From positions 1-48,727 of the IMG/VR virus record IMGVR_UViG_3300042691_021544: a stretch of 48,727 bases of DNA; one strand, written 5' to 3'. The notes below the pieces were generated by a model. It was not told the origin of the DNA and searched no databases. It saw nothing but the letters and a program-made list of their open reading frames with translations. This stretch comes from a virus. Both the position numbers and the translations under genes were made by a program. Of this stretch, positions 25,435 to 33,091 are shown piece by piece. Position 1 is the stretch's first letter. Every line of letters starts with the position of its first letter.

Positions 25435-27918
25435 ATGAACATCATGACTTTCTTGCTGGGTGCCTTCCGCATCGTCACCAACCACTTCCTCTCCGATCAG
25501 GAGAAGGCTGCGTACGAGGCGTCTGTTCAGACAAATCGCCCGCAGAAGGTGGAGGGTCGCGTTGTGGAACTCTACGCATTCACTCAGGGGCAGTGGTGGC
25601 ACTCGCTGCTCCTCAACAAGCTGCACAAGCGCGGGAAGAAATTCCGCCTTGCCAGCATCGACAACAAGACGCTCAAGGCACTGTGTGCTAAGAAGCGTCT
25701 TAACCTGCAGGAATTGGTGGATGAGTCCACCTTTGCTTGGGCAAATGCAACGACAACCTTCTTCCTCATGGTTGAAGGTGAGGCTGACTTTGGTCTCCGT
25801 TGCCTTGGGGTGTACGCCAAATACTCCAAGAAAACGCCAAAGCGTCTGCAGGAGATCAGTCGTCTCACTGAGATGGCTACGTCTGGTAAGATGCGCGATC
25901 TGGATTACACAATGTGTGATACAGTTGGCGTTGGTGAGCTGGCCTACGATGGCCCTATCTTCATCCGTAAGTCATTTGCTTTGCAGATGGCTAACCGCAT
26001 CAAGGACGATCACAAGCGTCGTCACATGCGGTACCTGATCCACAACGGTTCTTCTGGACCAATGTTGTTCAGGCTTCTGATGAAGTCGGGCAAGGTCAAG
26101 GGACTGGCGCATATCGTGGATGATGGCAATCTGGATTCAGATGTTGTCTTCCACAAGACTGCGCTCAAGACTGAAATCAACATGAACGATGGATTCTTTC
26201 ATGCGGTTGCATTCCGTATGAAGCATCTGTACAAGTCCGTGTGGAACATCCAGACTGCGGTTAACAACCACAGTTGGCTGTACACTGAGGATAAGTTCAT
26301 GTCCGATCTTGGGACGATTGTTCCGGAGCTCGTCAAAGCAATGGAGAAGGGTGAGATTCCAGAATGGATTCTGCACCAGGAGCAAGACGATCATGGAGAC
26401 GAGGATTCTCGTATTCAAGAGCACGTCACTGCATACTGGGAGCACCAGGCAAGGAAAATCGCCAGTCTTCGTTGGCAGATGAATCAATTCTCTGTCGATG
26501 CTTCGGCAAGCATCTTGCGCATGGCCTACGGCAGCGTGTACAATCAGATGAAAGCGTCTCTTGCTAATGGACGTATGTGGCTCCCAGTAACAAATGCCTT
26601 CTCGGCAACTGTTATCACGGTGGAGGCACTGCGTGACATGGGCGGATACGACATGGACACCTACATCAGTGAAAATGATCTTGAGAACAAGGTCTTCTTC
26701 ATGCCAAATGTTGGTGTTGTGTTCCCGGCAAAGCGGTTCATCGAGACTCAGGAGTTGCATGACACCTGGGACTCTGACGGTGATACCGTTAGCTTGGAGC
26801 GCATTCGTCTGTGGTCCAGCGATCCTTCGGTTACCGAAGCACGCAGGGAATACTGCATCATCCCCGAAGACATGGATGTACCATCCACGCCTGAGGAGGC
26901 AATTGATGCATGTGTGGCAATCCGTTCACCAAACAGCCCTGGCGGTTACAGCATCGAGCAATACGACGCTGCATCAATGCCATGGATGAGGGAGACGGAA
27001 AGCATCATCGTCATCGACTTGGCTAATACGCCACCATCATTGATGGAAATGCTCGATGAAACGGATGCTCAGCCACTCCATTCCACGAAGCGTTACAGCA
27101 ACGCACCAATGACTCGCGAAGATGCCCTTGAGGCAATCCAAGCGCAGTGGAGCAATCCAGGCATTGGTTCGTACGCAAACGCCATCATGGTGTGGGCAAG
27201 CGTGCACGGTCCAAGCATGCCAGACTTCCTGCCGTTTCAGGGCAATGATCTCATTGACTTGACGGCACAGACGTCTGACCTTGCTGCTTTCCAGGAAGCC
27301 AAAGAGGGTGTCGACTGCATGTGGGAATTCATGTCTCGCATGCACATGGATGTAGACAAGTACATCTACGACAACCGTGTTCCTGAGAAAGTAAAGAAGG
27401 AGCACAACTGGACAATTGTCGACGGACCATGGACTCGCATGCATGAGGCCTATGTTCAGACGGCAATCAAAGTCCAGCGTCTTGTGAACGAGCAGACATT
27501 TCAGATCAGGCAGAATTCGAACTTTGTGAAGTTCATGCGAAGCGAAATTCCTACCCTTTCACCAGGTGTACAGGAATGGGCTAAGCAGTTCTTCAACAAG
27601 TACGAAAAGATGCTTGCAGAAGTTGCTGCAATGTTTGCCGAAGACGAAGAAACTGGTAAGAAGAACCGCTTTCAGGTGCTCAATGAGTCATCTGACAGGG
27701 CGCAACTCACCAGCGACGTCGTTGCCGAGATGGTCAAAGAGCTTCAGGAAACTGCCTACCCAGGCAAGTATGCCATGGCTCTCTACCGTTGGATCACCGA
27801 TCCTCGCATGACTGCCTCCAAGTACGGTGTCTCGGACCGCATCATCTTCCAGGGTGGCAAGCCCGGACAGAAGACGGTCATGGACATCCTCATCGAGGGA
27901 TTGCTGGCACAGAGCTAG
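25435..27918 (+). CDS. 827-aa protein with D-x-D-G-D and RSPN motifs, paralogue of the 860-aa protein; possible polymerase-like
   Basis: I recognise no certain family. Near residue 445 it has WDSDGDTVSLE, and about 55 residues on, CVAIRSPNSPGGYS. DxDGD is the metal-binding motif of double-psi beta-barrel RNA polymerases (beta-prime, cellular RdRP, YonO-like). The order here, with RSP after DxDGD, is unlike the cellular order, so this is only a lead. The stretch from LPVTNAF through GGYDMD to WDSDGD aligns with IPIPCSV through AGYDIEV to HDEDDF in the 860-aa protein at 38269, indicating paralogy. It is the largest gene of the GC island. AGAAAGGGTAGGTC precedes the ATG. Confidence 0.6.
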   Translation: MNIMTFLLGAFRIVTNHFLSDQEKAAYEASVQTNRPQKVEGRVVELYAFTQGQWWHSLLLNKLHKRGKKFRLASIDNKTLKALCAKKRLNLQELVDESTFAWANATTTFFLMVEGEADFGLRCLGVYAKYSKKTPKRLQEISRLTEMATSGKMRDLDYTMCDTVGVGELAYDGPIFIRKSFALQMANRIKDDHKRRHMRYLIHNGSSGPMLFRLLMKSGKVKGLAHIVDDGNLDSDVVFHKTALKTEINMNDGFFHAVAFRMKHLYKSVWNIQTAVNNHSWLYTEDKFMSDLGTIVPELVKAMEKGEIPEWILHQEQDDHGDEDSRIQEHVTAYWEHQARKIASLRWQMNQFSVDASASILRMAYGSVYNQMKASLANGRMWLPVTNAFSATVITVEALRDMGGYDMDTYISENDLENKVFFMPNVGVVFPAKRFIETQELHDTWDSDGDTVSLERIRLWSSDPSVTEARREYCIIPEDMDVPSTPEEAIDACVAIRSPNSPGGYSIEQYDAASMPWMRETESIIVIDLANTPPSLMEMLDETDAQPLHSTKRYSNAPMTREDALEAIQAQWSNPGIGSYANAIMVWASVHGPSMPDFLPFQGNDLIDLTAQTSDLAAFQEAKEGVDCMWEFMSRMHMDVDKYIYDNRVPEKVKKEHNWTIVDGPWTRMHEAYVQTAIKVQRLVNEQTFQIRQNSNFVKFMRSEIPTLSPGVQEWAKQFFNKYEKMLAEVAAMFAEDEETGKKNRFQVLNESSDRAQLTSDVVAEMVKELQETAYPGKYAMALYRWITDPRMTASKYGVSDRIIFQGGKPGQKTVMDILIEGLLAQS

Positions 27919-27934
27919 TAAGAACCTCAAGTAA

Positions 27935-27980
27935 AGAGTGGCCCCTCGGGAAACCGGGGGGTCATCTCTTTATGGGTAGT
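27935..27980 (+). terminator. Terminator/GGGTAG cassette H
   Basis: Hairpin GCCCCTCGG-gaaa-CCGGGGGG, then TCATCTCTTTATGGGTAGT. A GGCCT...GAGGCC inverted repeat follows. Confidence 0.7.
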
Positions 27981-28024
27981 ACTCAGGCCTTAGAACTGAG
28001 GCCCACAAGTAAAGGAAAAATAAA

Positions 28025-28201
28025 ATGAGACAATGGAAGAATTATGCCAGATATGCACGAGACGGTGAGAAATTTGTCTGGTGCAATAAGAAAGAATGCC
28101 AAGAGCCAAAAGTAAGGATTGACGAAGCCTCCATTTCGTTCAAGCCTAGCAAGCTTGTCTGGTGTCATAAGTGCAAGGCTACATACTACGCTCAGAGCTA
28201 A
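28025..28201 (+). CDS. 58-aa zinc-ribbon protein
   Basis: The protein MRQWKNYARYARD... has CNKKEC near residue 20 and CHKC near residue 47, consistent with a treble-clef or ribbon zinc site. AAAGGAAAAATAAA precedes the ATG. It is a single-gene unit between cassettes H and I. Function unknown. Confidence 0.6.
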   Translation: MRQWKNYARYARDGEKFVWCNKKECQEPKVRIDEASISFKPSKLVWCHKCKATYYAQS

Positions 28202-28221
28202 CCTGCCTGTCCATCTGGACA

Positions 28222-28266
28222 GAAGAAGAGTTGACCCCGCAAGGGGTCTTCTCTTTATTATTAGTT
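28222..28266 (+). terminator. Terminator cassette I (diverged)
   Basis: Hairpin GACCCC-gcaa-GGGGTC inside an AGAAGAAGAG...CTTCTCTTT outer stem; the GGGTAGT element is changed to ATTATTAGT. It ends the series at the right edge of the GC island. Confidence 0.65.
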
Positions 28267-28405
28267 CCTAGGCCCTAGTCTCTAGATTTAGGCTTTAGAA
28301 CATCATCTCATTCTAAAATCCACTGCGGACTTCTCGTAGGTCTCTGGCTCTGTAAAACGCCGTGCCGGACTTTGTTGAGATGATTCAATAAGGATACAGT
28401 AGACT
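28267..28405 (+). other. Leader region upstream of the tandem motif
   Basis: No gene is visible. It contains the CTAGGCCCTAG/CTCTAGATTTAGG paired region and a CCACTGCGGAC...GTGCCGGAC direct-repeat-like stretch. Together with the following tandem motif it makes a ~300-nt leader before the 28567 gene. Confidence 0.4.
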
Positions 28406-28504
28406 CTCCCCTGCGTTGGACCGTTGTTACGGGCTAAACGAAAATAGGGGAGTTTTGCTTCCCCGCGATTGGGCCCCTGCTACGGGCTCAACGAAAATAG
28501 GGGA
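28406..28504 (+). ncRNA. Tandem structured RNA motif (two copies)
   Basis: Copy 1 (28406-28452) and copy 2 (28460-28504) share the layout: CTCCCC (or TCCCC), GCG, TTGG-type spacer, a small hairpin ending TACGGGCT, AACGAAAATA, and GGGGA(G). The outer stem pairs TCCCC with GGGGA. Inner hairpins differ (ACCGTtgttACGG versus GCCCCtgctACGGGC) but keep pairing. Two adjacent similar folds upstream of one gene recall tandem aptamers or protein-binding leaders. No known riboswitch class is recognised. Confidence 0.5.
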
Positions 28505-28566
28505 GCAATCCCAAGACCGCCCGTGGACGGACTCCACGAACCCGCGACTCAAGACAAGGAGAAAAC

Positions 28567-29034
28567 ATGCAGTCGCTTCGTAACACCAACCCGGCGCAGA
28601 CCATTGAGGTCTTCGTCAACGCCGCCGACAAGGGCGTCGTGTTCAACCGGACCGACGGAGAGGACTTTGCTCTTCCGCTGTTCGTCAACGTCCCGGTGGG
28701 CGTCCGCGAGTTCATCGTGGACCTCCTCGCCAAGGACGCTTCGGGCAAGGCTTCCAACGTCATCCGCTGGAGCCTCCCCGAATCCTCGCTGGTGAACCAC
28801 ACCATCAAGGACGGCGAGAACAAGGGCAAGCCGTGCCTGACGTTCAAGGTCACCCCGGAGCAGACCGACGAGTGGCTCGACGCTCTCGTTGAGGGCTGTG
28901 TCCCGCGTGGCACTCCGGCTCCCATCGTGGTCTCGGCCATCGAACGGGCCCGGGCCAAGGCTGCGGCCAAGTTCGCGGACTTCGCGTCTGCACCCCGTTC
29001 CACGGTGAACACCTCGGTCAGCCCCTTCGGCTGA
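28567..29034 (+). CDS. 155-aa protein, GC-rich gene, unknown
   Basis: The gene has AAGGAGAAAAC before the ATG and an obviously higher GC content than any gene to its right. The product has beta strands at the start (QTIEVFVNAADKGVVF) and an Ala-rich C-terminal helix (IERARAKAAAKFADFA). No recognised domain. It is preceded by the tandem structured leader and followed by a clear terminator, so it is a monocistronic, probably regulated and well-expressed gene. Confidence 0.6.
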   Translation: MQSLRNTNPAQTIEVFVNAADKGVVFNRTDGEDFALPLFVNVPVGVREFIVDLLAKDASGKASNVIRWSLPESSLVNHTIKDGENKGKPCLTFKVTPEQTDEWLDALVEGCVPRGTPAPIVVSAIERARAKAAAKFADFASAPRSTVNTSVSPFG

Positions 29035-29051
29035 TCCATCCCACACACCAG

Positions 29052-29098
29052 AGTCCCCAGTGTCAGGCATTGTGCTTGGCACTGGGGATTCTAAATTT
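29052..29098 (+). terminator. Intrinsic terminator
   Basis: Arms TCCCCAGTG and CACTGGGGA around a ~17-nt loop, followed by TTCTAAATTTTCT. It ends the 28567 unit and the GC island. Confidence 0.8.
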
Positions 29099-29147
29099 TC
29101 TAGTAGACACTTAGTCTTCTAGTTAATTTTTCACGTAGACCTTTAGG

Positions 29148-29158
29148 AAAATAGGGGA
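29148..29158 (+). promoter_or_regulatory. AAAATAGGGGA motif
   Basis: It lies 11 nt before the ATG of the 29170 gene and merges with its AAGGAG ribosome-binding site. A TAGACC box (possible -10) is about 12 nt upstream. Confidence 0.55.
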
Positions 29159-29169
29159 AGGAGACCCTA

Positions 29170-29427
29170 ATGATGAGCGATAATGAATACATTCCAATGC
29201 ATGAAGTTGATTTGTCCAATGGTGCAGAAGATACATGTTTCACCAATACAGTTTGTTATCACTGTGGGGAACGTAATCTTTTGAAGGTTGCGCGGATTCC
29301 ATTTCTGCGTTGGTACCAGCAGGAACTTCTTATTCAAGAAGCATTTCCTCGGCTGACTGCAGATCAGCGTGAACTGATTCAATCTGGCACTCATTCTAAA
29401 TGCTGGAACGAAATGTTTGGAGAATAA
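29170..29427 (+). CDS. 85-aa zinc-finger protein, unknown
   Basis: Begins MMSDNEYIPM with AAGGAG at good spacing. It has a CYHCGERN knuckle near residue 34 and a single late Cys (KCWNEM), so a complete zinc site is uncertain. In-frame CGG codons in VARIP and FPRL must be read as Arg because the +1 frames collapse. Confidence 0.6.
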   Translation: MMSDNEYIPMHEVDLSNGAEDTCFTNTVCYHCGERNLLKVARIPFLRWYQQELLIQEAFPRLTADQRELIQSGTHSKCWNEMFGE

Positions 29428-29428
29428 A

Positions 29429-29638
29429 ATGACTTTCCAACAATTTCATGCTCGTGTGCTTTCAATATACCAAATGCAACCAGTTCCCGGAGAACTTCGC
29501 TTAGGCCAAGTATTCTTTAACGAATTGGTTAAAATTCGTCCAGATATCGCAGAAGAACTGCGTGGTAGCATGATTGATCCATTCTTTAAAGAGCGGATCA
29601 CCAATGCTCTCGGTCAGTTCTGTCGTGAACGCTGGTAA
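29429..29638 (+). CDS. 69-aa protein, unknown
   Basis: ATG at 29429 with GGAG 7 nt before it; the start lies 1 nt after the previous stop. The protein is helical (QFHARVLSIYQM, RITNALGQFCRERW). An in-frame CGG (KERIT) is read as Arg. Family not recognised. Confidence 0.6.
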   Translation: MTFQQFHARVLSIYQMQPVPGELRLGQVFFNELVKIRPDIAEELRGSMIDPFFKERITNALGQFCRERW

Positions 29639-29664
29639 TTAAGTCTGCATGACACCTCCCGGTC

Positions 29665-29708
29665 ATGTGGGGTGGTCGGTCTTACCCTTTCTGCCGGCCA
29701 TCCCACAT
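29665..29708 (+). terminator. Long GC-rich hairpin between genes
   Basis: ATGTGGG..GGTCGG pairs with CCGGCC..CCCACAT. It has no T-tract, so it may be a processing or attenuating hairpin rather than a simple terminator. AAAATAGGGGA follows at 29724. Confidence 0.5.
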
Positions 29709-29723
29709 AGACTGGATTAAAGG

Positions 29724-29734
29724 AAAATAGGGGA
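29724..29734 (+). promoter_or_regulatory. AAAATAGGGGA motif
   Basis: Followed by AGGAG and the ATG at 29746, the same arrangement as at 29148. TAGACT is about 15 nt upstream. Confidence 0.55.
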
Positions 29735-29745
29735 AGGAGCCCAAA

Positions 29746-30048
29746 ATGTCTGACAAATATAATGATCCAGATTGGATTGCGGAAAAAATGTTTGGAGAGG
29801 AACATAACATGCCTGAAATAAAATTCACTTGGCAACAGACCGAGGAAACAACCGACGATCTTGCCTACTTCACCACCTGGAAAGCCATTAATGCTTTGCT
29901 TGCAGAGTTTGAAAAGCAGTATCTTGCTGGCGACCTCGGCAAAATGGCTTGGCAACGCGTCAACCACTACATCAAGACACTTCATGCAGTGAATCTTGCT
30001 GTAAAATTCACCCGTCTCTACGGAAAGGACAAAGAAAATGGACAATAA
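29746..30048 (+). CDS. 100-aa protein, unknown
   Basis: Acidic N-terminus (SDKYNDPDWIAEKMFG), then mainly helical. GGAAGGAGCCC precedes the ATG. It overlaps the next gene by 11 nt. No domain recognised. Confidence 0.6.
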   Translation: MSDKYNDPDWIAEKMFGEEHNMPEIKFTWQQTEETTDDLAYFTTWKAINALLAEFEKQYLAGDLGKMAWQRVNHYIKTLHAVNLAVKFTRLYGKDKENGQ

Positions 30049-30478
30049 TTCATCTTTCTCTGTCACAGTAAATGACCAACCTCCGAAGATGGAGTGCACA
30101 AACTGTGGCAAAATGTTCCCTACCACTCAACAATGGGGAAATTACATTGATGATGGTATTTCTATCAATGTCAACCAACTCGGTCACTACGGTGGCTTTA
30201 CTGACAACTTTCCACCTAAAGAAAAAGACTACGTAGCACACTTGTGCCACGACTGTGCTCTTATTCTTTTTGAAGCACTTCCAGGCTTTGCAGAATTTGC
30301 AGAGGTTCGTGGCGGCCATCCCAACAGAAACTGGCTTTCTGACCAAGAAGATGGCACAAACTTTAAACCTTGCTGCCAATTCGCATGGTGCTGGAACAAA
30401 ATCAGCGCAAATGAATACCACACATACCAAGCAAACAAGGACCTGGAATGGGTTCTAATGAGGAAGGACGTATCATGA
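30038..30478 (+). CDS. 146-aa zinc-binding protein, unknown
   Basis: CTNC near residue 21 and CHDC near residue 69 form a plausible zinc site; later CCQFAWCWN adds further cysteines. AAAGGACAAAGAAA precedes the ATG. It overlaps genes on both sides (11 and 4 nt), so it is part of a coupled early operon. No family recognised. Confidence 0.6.
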   Translation: MDNNSSFSVTVNDQPPKMECTNCGKMFPTTQQWGNYIDDGISINVNQLGHYGGFTDNFPPKEKDYVAHLCHDCALILFEALPGFAEFAEVRGGHPNRNWLSDQEDGTNFKPCCQFAWCWNKISANEYHTYQANKDLEWVLMRKDVS

Positions 30479-30768
30479 ATAACATTCAAGCATTCATTGA
30501 TGCAGGTGACGTATTCGACATCGCAGTCGAAGAAGGTCGTCTGCTTCATTACAACGGAGCACAGGCTTACATTCGTATGTGGCCTAAGCGTAATACTGTA
30601 ATGATTATTGATTTCTCGGCGGCCACAGAACCAGACATTAAAGTTTGGCTAAGTGAACAGTACGTGAACAACAATTGTCATTCAGGTAAACACTACCAAG
30701 AAAGCCTTAAGGACTTCTCCTTGAAGGAATTTCTCTACAGCCACTACAAGGAGAATGTAAATGCGTAA
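30475..30768 (+). CDS. 97-aa protein, unknown
   Basis: The start at 30475 is chosen because AGGAAGGACG precedes it and it overlaps the previous stop by 4 nt. It reads MNNIQAFIDAGDVFDIAVEEG, then alternating strands and helices (NTVMIIDFSAA, LKEFLYSHYKE). Family unknown. Confidence 0.6.
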   Translation: MNNIQAFIDAGDVFDIAVEEGRLLHYNGAQAYIRMWPKRNTVMIIDFSAATEPDIKVWLSEQYVNNNCHSGKHYQESLKDFSLKEFLYSHYKENVNA

Positions 30769-30856
30769 GCACATCACGGTATCAATTACCACCGTGTGCT
30801 TTGTCATCGGATTGTACGGTGGCAATGCACTTCGCAAACTTGTAAGGAGCAAGTAG
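30761..30856 (+). CDS. 31-aa single-pass membrane peptide
   Basis: Reads MRKHITVSITTVCFVIGLYGG followed by a basic tail. It overlaps the previous stop by 8 nt and abuts the next ATG; AAGGAG lies 7 nt before the start. One transmembrane helix. Small enough that function is unknown. Confidence 0.5.
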   Translation: MRKHITVSITTVCFVIGLYGGNALRKLVRSK

Positions 30857-31054
30857 ATGACTGATTACAACTTGCTCTGGTTTGTTTGCATTCTGATGAC
30901 AGCAAATCTCATTGCGGCAATCGGACTAATCGTTCAAGAACACCGTCGTAAATACGCTCCCAAAAAGTTTATTTATGAACAGAACGGCTACCCCTACGAC
31001 TGGAAATATCAAGAAGCAGTCGACATTCTAAACGACCAGAATAGAGCAGCGTAG
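30857..31054 (+). CDS. 65-aa single-pass membrane protein
   Basis: Hydrophobic segment LLWFVCILMTANLIAAIGLI (residues 6-25), then a basic and aromatic tail. GTAAGGAGCAAGTAG supplies its ribosome-binding site. It follows the 31-aa membrane peptide directly, so the two may act together in the envelope. Confidence 0.6.
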   Translation: MTDYNLLWFVCILMTANLIAAIGLIVQEHRRKYAPKKFIYEQNGYPYDWKYQEAVDILNDQNRAA

Positions 31055-31075
31055 AAATTACAATGTTCTAATTCG

Positions 31076-31086
31076 AAAATAGGGGA
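31076..31086 (+). promoter_or_regulatory. AAAATAGGGGA motif
   Basis: Followed by AAGGAGACCAA and a TTG start at 31098. TACAAT, a good -10 box, lies 16 nt upstream. Confidence 0.55.
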
Positions 31087-31097
31087 AAGGAGACCAA

Positions 31098-31160
31098 TTG
31101 TTCGAATGGTTATTTGATTTAATCTCAGAACTAATTGACACATTATTTGGCGGAAAATAA
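31098..31160 (+). CDS. 20-aa amphipathic peptide (TTG start)
   Basis: Reads FEWLFDLISELIDTLFGGK after the start, an amphipathic helix rich in Leu, Ile, Phe and acidic residues. AAAGGAG sits 6 nt before the TTG and the recurrent motif is directly upstream. It may be a real peptide gene or a leader peptide for the 31181 gene. Confidence 0.4.
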   Translation: MFEWLFDLISELIDTLFGGK

Positions 31161-31180
31161 ACTAAAGGAGAAAATTCAAA

Positions 31181-31384
31181 ATGAAGCCAAAGAATATTGC
31201 AGGGTCTGTGGGAAAAATCACAGGAAAAACTCTCAGGGTTTTGAAGGATACACCTTCAAAAACAGGAAACAAACTGACAACCGCAAAGAGCGAGTTCATC
31301 AGTGGATTCCGTAATGAAATTCCTACCAAGGAAATCAAGAAAATAGGGGAAGTGGAAACACTGACCCCGGAAGTAATCAACTAA
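31181..31384 (+). CDS. 67-aa basic protein, unknown
   Basis: Lys/Thr/Ser-rich (MKPKNIAGSVGKITGKTLRV). TAAAGGAG precedes the ATG. A copy of AAAATAGGGGA lies inside its 3' end (31340-31350), encoding KIGE, so that copy is probably chance or a promoter for the 31410 gene. Confidence 0.55.
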   Translation: MKPKNIAGSVGKITGKTLRVLKDTPSKTGNKLTTAKSEFISGFRNEIPTKEIKKIGEVETLTPEVIN

Positions 31385-31409
31385 AATATCACACAATAAG
31401 GAAAAAAAC

Positions 31410-32468
31410 ATGACATCACTACTTCAGAAAATCACAAACACCAGCAACTTGGCCAAAGTATCTGCAGATGAAGCAGAGAACTTTGGTCGCAAGAGCACCA
31501 ACCCAGCACTCGTGCTGAACAAGCGTGTTAAGGTTCCCGGCTCACTCAATGGAATTCAGATTCCTACTTGGGCAACGCTTCGGAATGCTGAATGGCACCG
31601 TATCACCGTGCGTGATCACAACGTTGCCACCACGCCTAGCCGTGAAGGTTATGTGAGCCAGGTCGTTGGACTTGCCATGCGCAATGTTCACATCGACATT
31701 GAACTCGAACTTGACGGCCAGATCATGACCATGGATCAGTTCATTCAGGAATTCGTCAAGAGCCTGATTGCCCGCAAGGAAAACCAGACTGACGCAGAGT
31801 TTGATGCAGTTGTCCGTGAAAAGATGTACAACTGTGGCGTTCGTCTCGATGGCGGAATGAGCATGTTCCTTCAGCACATGGGTGCCAAGCAGGAAGCATA
31901 CCAGCATGCCGTTGAATTGTTCAAGGCAGCAGGTGCGCAAGATGACATTCAGTCTGTCAAGAACTCCCCGGCATTCCACATTGCCTATGACTTCAACAAG
32001 ATGGAGGGCCTCAAGGTCGTCTCTCTTGAGATGGTGTCTGCAGATCGCAGCCAGTCGGTCATGGGCAAGAAGTATGGACATGGATTCATTGACCTTCCGG
32101 ATGCAATCTTCGAGAACTTCAAGCGTGTTTGGAGTCACAACACCATGATTATGGGTCTCGAAGGAGAACTTCAGAAGGAAGGCCTGAGCCAAGAGCGTAC
32201 AAAGGAAATCGCCAGTGCCATCAAAGATGAGCGCACCATGGCAAACACCTTCTTCAACTCCATCTCTGGTGCAACCCGTCGTCGTGATGCGTCGACCGGT
32301 GCAGAGCTGGTGAAGATTGACGCTCAGAACATCGGTTGTGGTCGTTGGTCCGCTGTGATCAACGATGCTTCTGTGGACTTTGACGTCTGGTCAAACTCGG
32401 ACAAGAAGCCCAGCGAGTCGTTCACCAAGAATACCATCTCGGTGGACACCAGCCAGAAGCCGTTCTGA
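31410..32468 (+). CDS. 352-aa protein, unknown, well-expressed codon use
   Basis: I do not recognise the family. The protein is mixed alpha/beta with GIQIPTWATLRNAEWHRITVRD near 48 and a Lys-rich linker before the C-terminus. It includes a central helical region (QAYQHAVELFKAAGAQDD). AATAAGGAAAAAAAC precedes the ATG. GC content is higher than in flanking genes. One in-frame CGG (TLRNAEW) is read as Arg. The gene is followed directly by a highly structured non-coding segment. Confidence 0.6.
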   Translation: MTSLLQKITNTSNLAKVSADEAENFGRKSTNPALVLNKRVKVPGSLNGIQIPTWATLRNAEWHRITVRDHNVATTPSREGYVSQVVGLAMRNVHIDIELELDGQIMTMDQFIQEFVKSLIARKENQTDAEFDAVVREKMYNCGVRLDGGMSMFLQHMGAKQEAYQHAVELFKAAGAQDDIQSVKNSPAFHIAYDFNKMEGLKVVSLEMVSADRSQSVMGKKYGHGFIDLPDAIFENFKRVWSHNTMIMGLEGELQKEGLSQERTKEIASAIKDERTMANTFFNSISGATRRRDASTGAELVKIDAQNIGCGRWSAVINDASVDFDVWSNSDKKPSESFTKNTISVDTSQKPF

Positions 32469-32860
32469 TTGATTGTGGGGGACTGCGTGTATAACGCGTC
32501 TTAAACGACACTGTGGTGTGCCCCACTACAATCCGCATGGTTGGCGGATAAAACCCTCTCACTAGCATACTGAGAATGTTCCAACCAAGTATGCCTACGG
32601 GAATGTATCGGAGTATTGAACTCAAACAGATTCTGCACACTACAAATAGTGTGAACTGGTTGTCATCCTAATCCGTACAGTTCAATAGCAGGTTCAAGTC
32701 CTGCCATTCCCACCGAGTACCTTGGATAAGGCTTATCTATAGCATAAAGTTATAGATTGATATGCGAAGCAGGACCTTCTGATAAGCGCCGAATGATTAA
32801 TGCTACTTCACTAGTATTAGTCTACCTGTGAAGAGGTAGTCCAAGGGAAAGTCTAACTAT
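32469..32860 (+). ncRNA. Candidate large structured RNA with tRNA-like domain
   Basis: No gene is visible, but pairing is dense. GATTG-TGGGG pairs CCCCA-CTA-CAATC (32469-32533) enclosing a GACTGCG...CGCGTC hairpin. GGTTGG pairs CCAACC (32539-32587). At 32599-32712, GGGAATG pairs CATTCCC around a T-arm-like GCAGG-TTCAAGT-CCTGC, ending A-CC, as in a tRNA, but the middle (114 nt total) has no proper D-arm or anticodon arm; it has CACACTA-CAAA-TAGTGTG. At 32718-32846, CCTTGGA pairs TCCAAGG enclosing GCTTATC/GATAAGC and CTTCAC/GTGAAG stems. No known class is certain; GOLLD-like phage RNAs, some of which hold a tRNA, are one comparison. Confidence 0.55.
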
Positions 32861-32890
32861 TTTTATTTTTACTAATTCAAAAGGAGAAAA

Positions 32891-33091
32891 ATGAAAAACT
32901 TCTGTGGAGAAATCACCTACGAAACCAGCGAAGGGAACGTTCATTCAGACATCTGTAAGCACAACTATGATGTCCTGCCGGAAAACTACCGTAAGTTCTT
33001 GCACGAGTGCTTGGATGAATGGCTCGACAAGGCAAACAACACAGGTGCTTTCTGGATCGGTGATCCCAAGTACTTTCAACAGCAGAATTAA
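32891..33091 (+). CDS. 66-aa protein, unknown
   Basis: AAAAGGAGAAAA precedes the ATG. The product MKNFCGEITYETSEG... is acidic with a helix (YRKFLHECLDEWLDKA). It is immediately downstream of the structured RNA candidate, which could be its leader. A terminator follows. Confidence 0.6.
   Translation: MKNFCGEITYETSEGNVHSDICKHNYDVLPENYRKFLHECLDEWLDKANNTGAFWIGDPKYFQQQN

Noticed and set aside
22091-29082. Long antisense ORFs in the GC island
   Set aside because: They mirror real plus-strand genes in GC-rich DNA, have shadow-type composition and no ribosome-binding sites or domains.
32599-32712. tmRNA or ordinary tRNA gene
   Set aside because: Acceptor and T-arm look right, but the 114-nt length is too short for tmRNA and lacks a tag frame, and no normal D or anticodon arm can be drawn.
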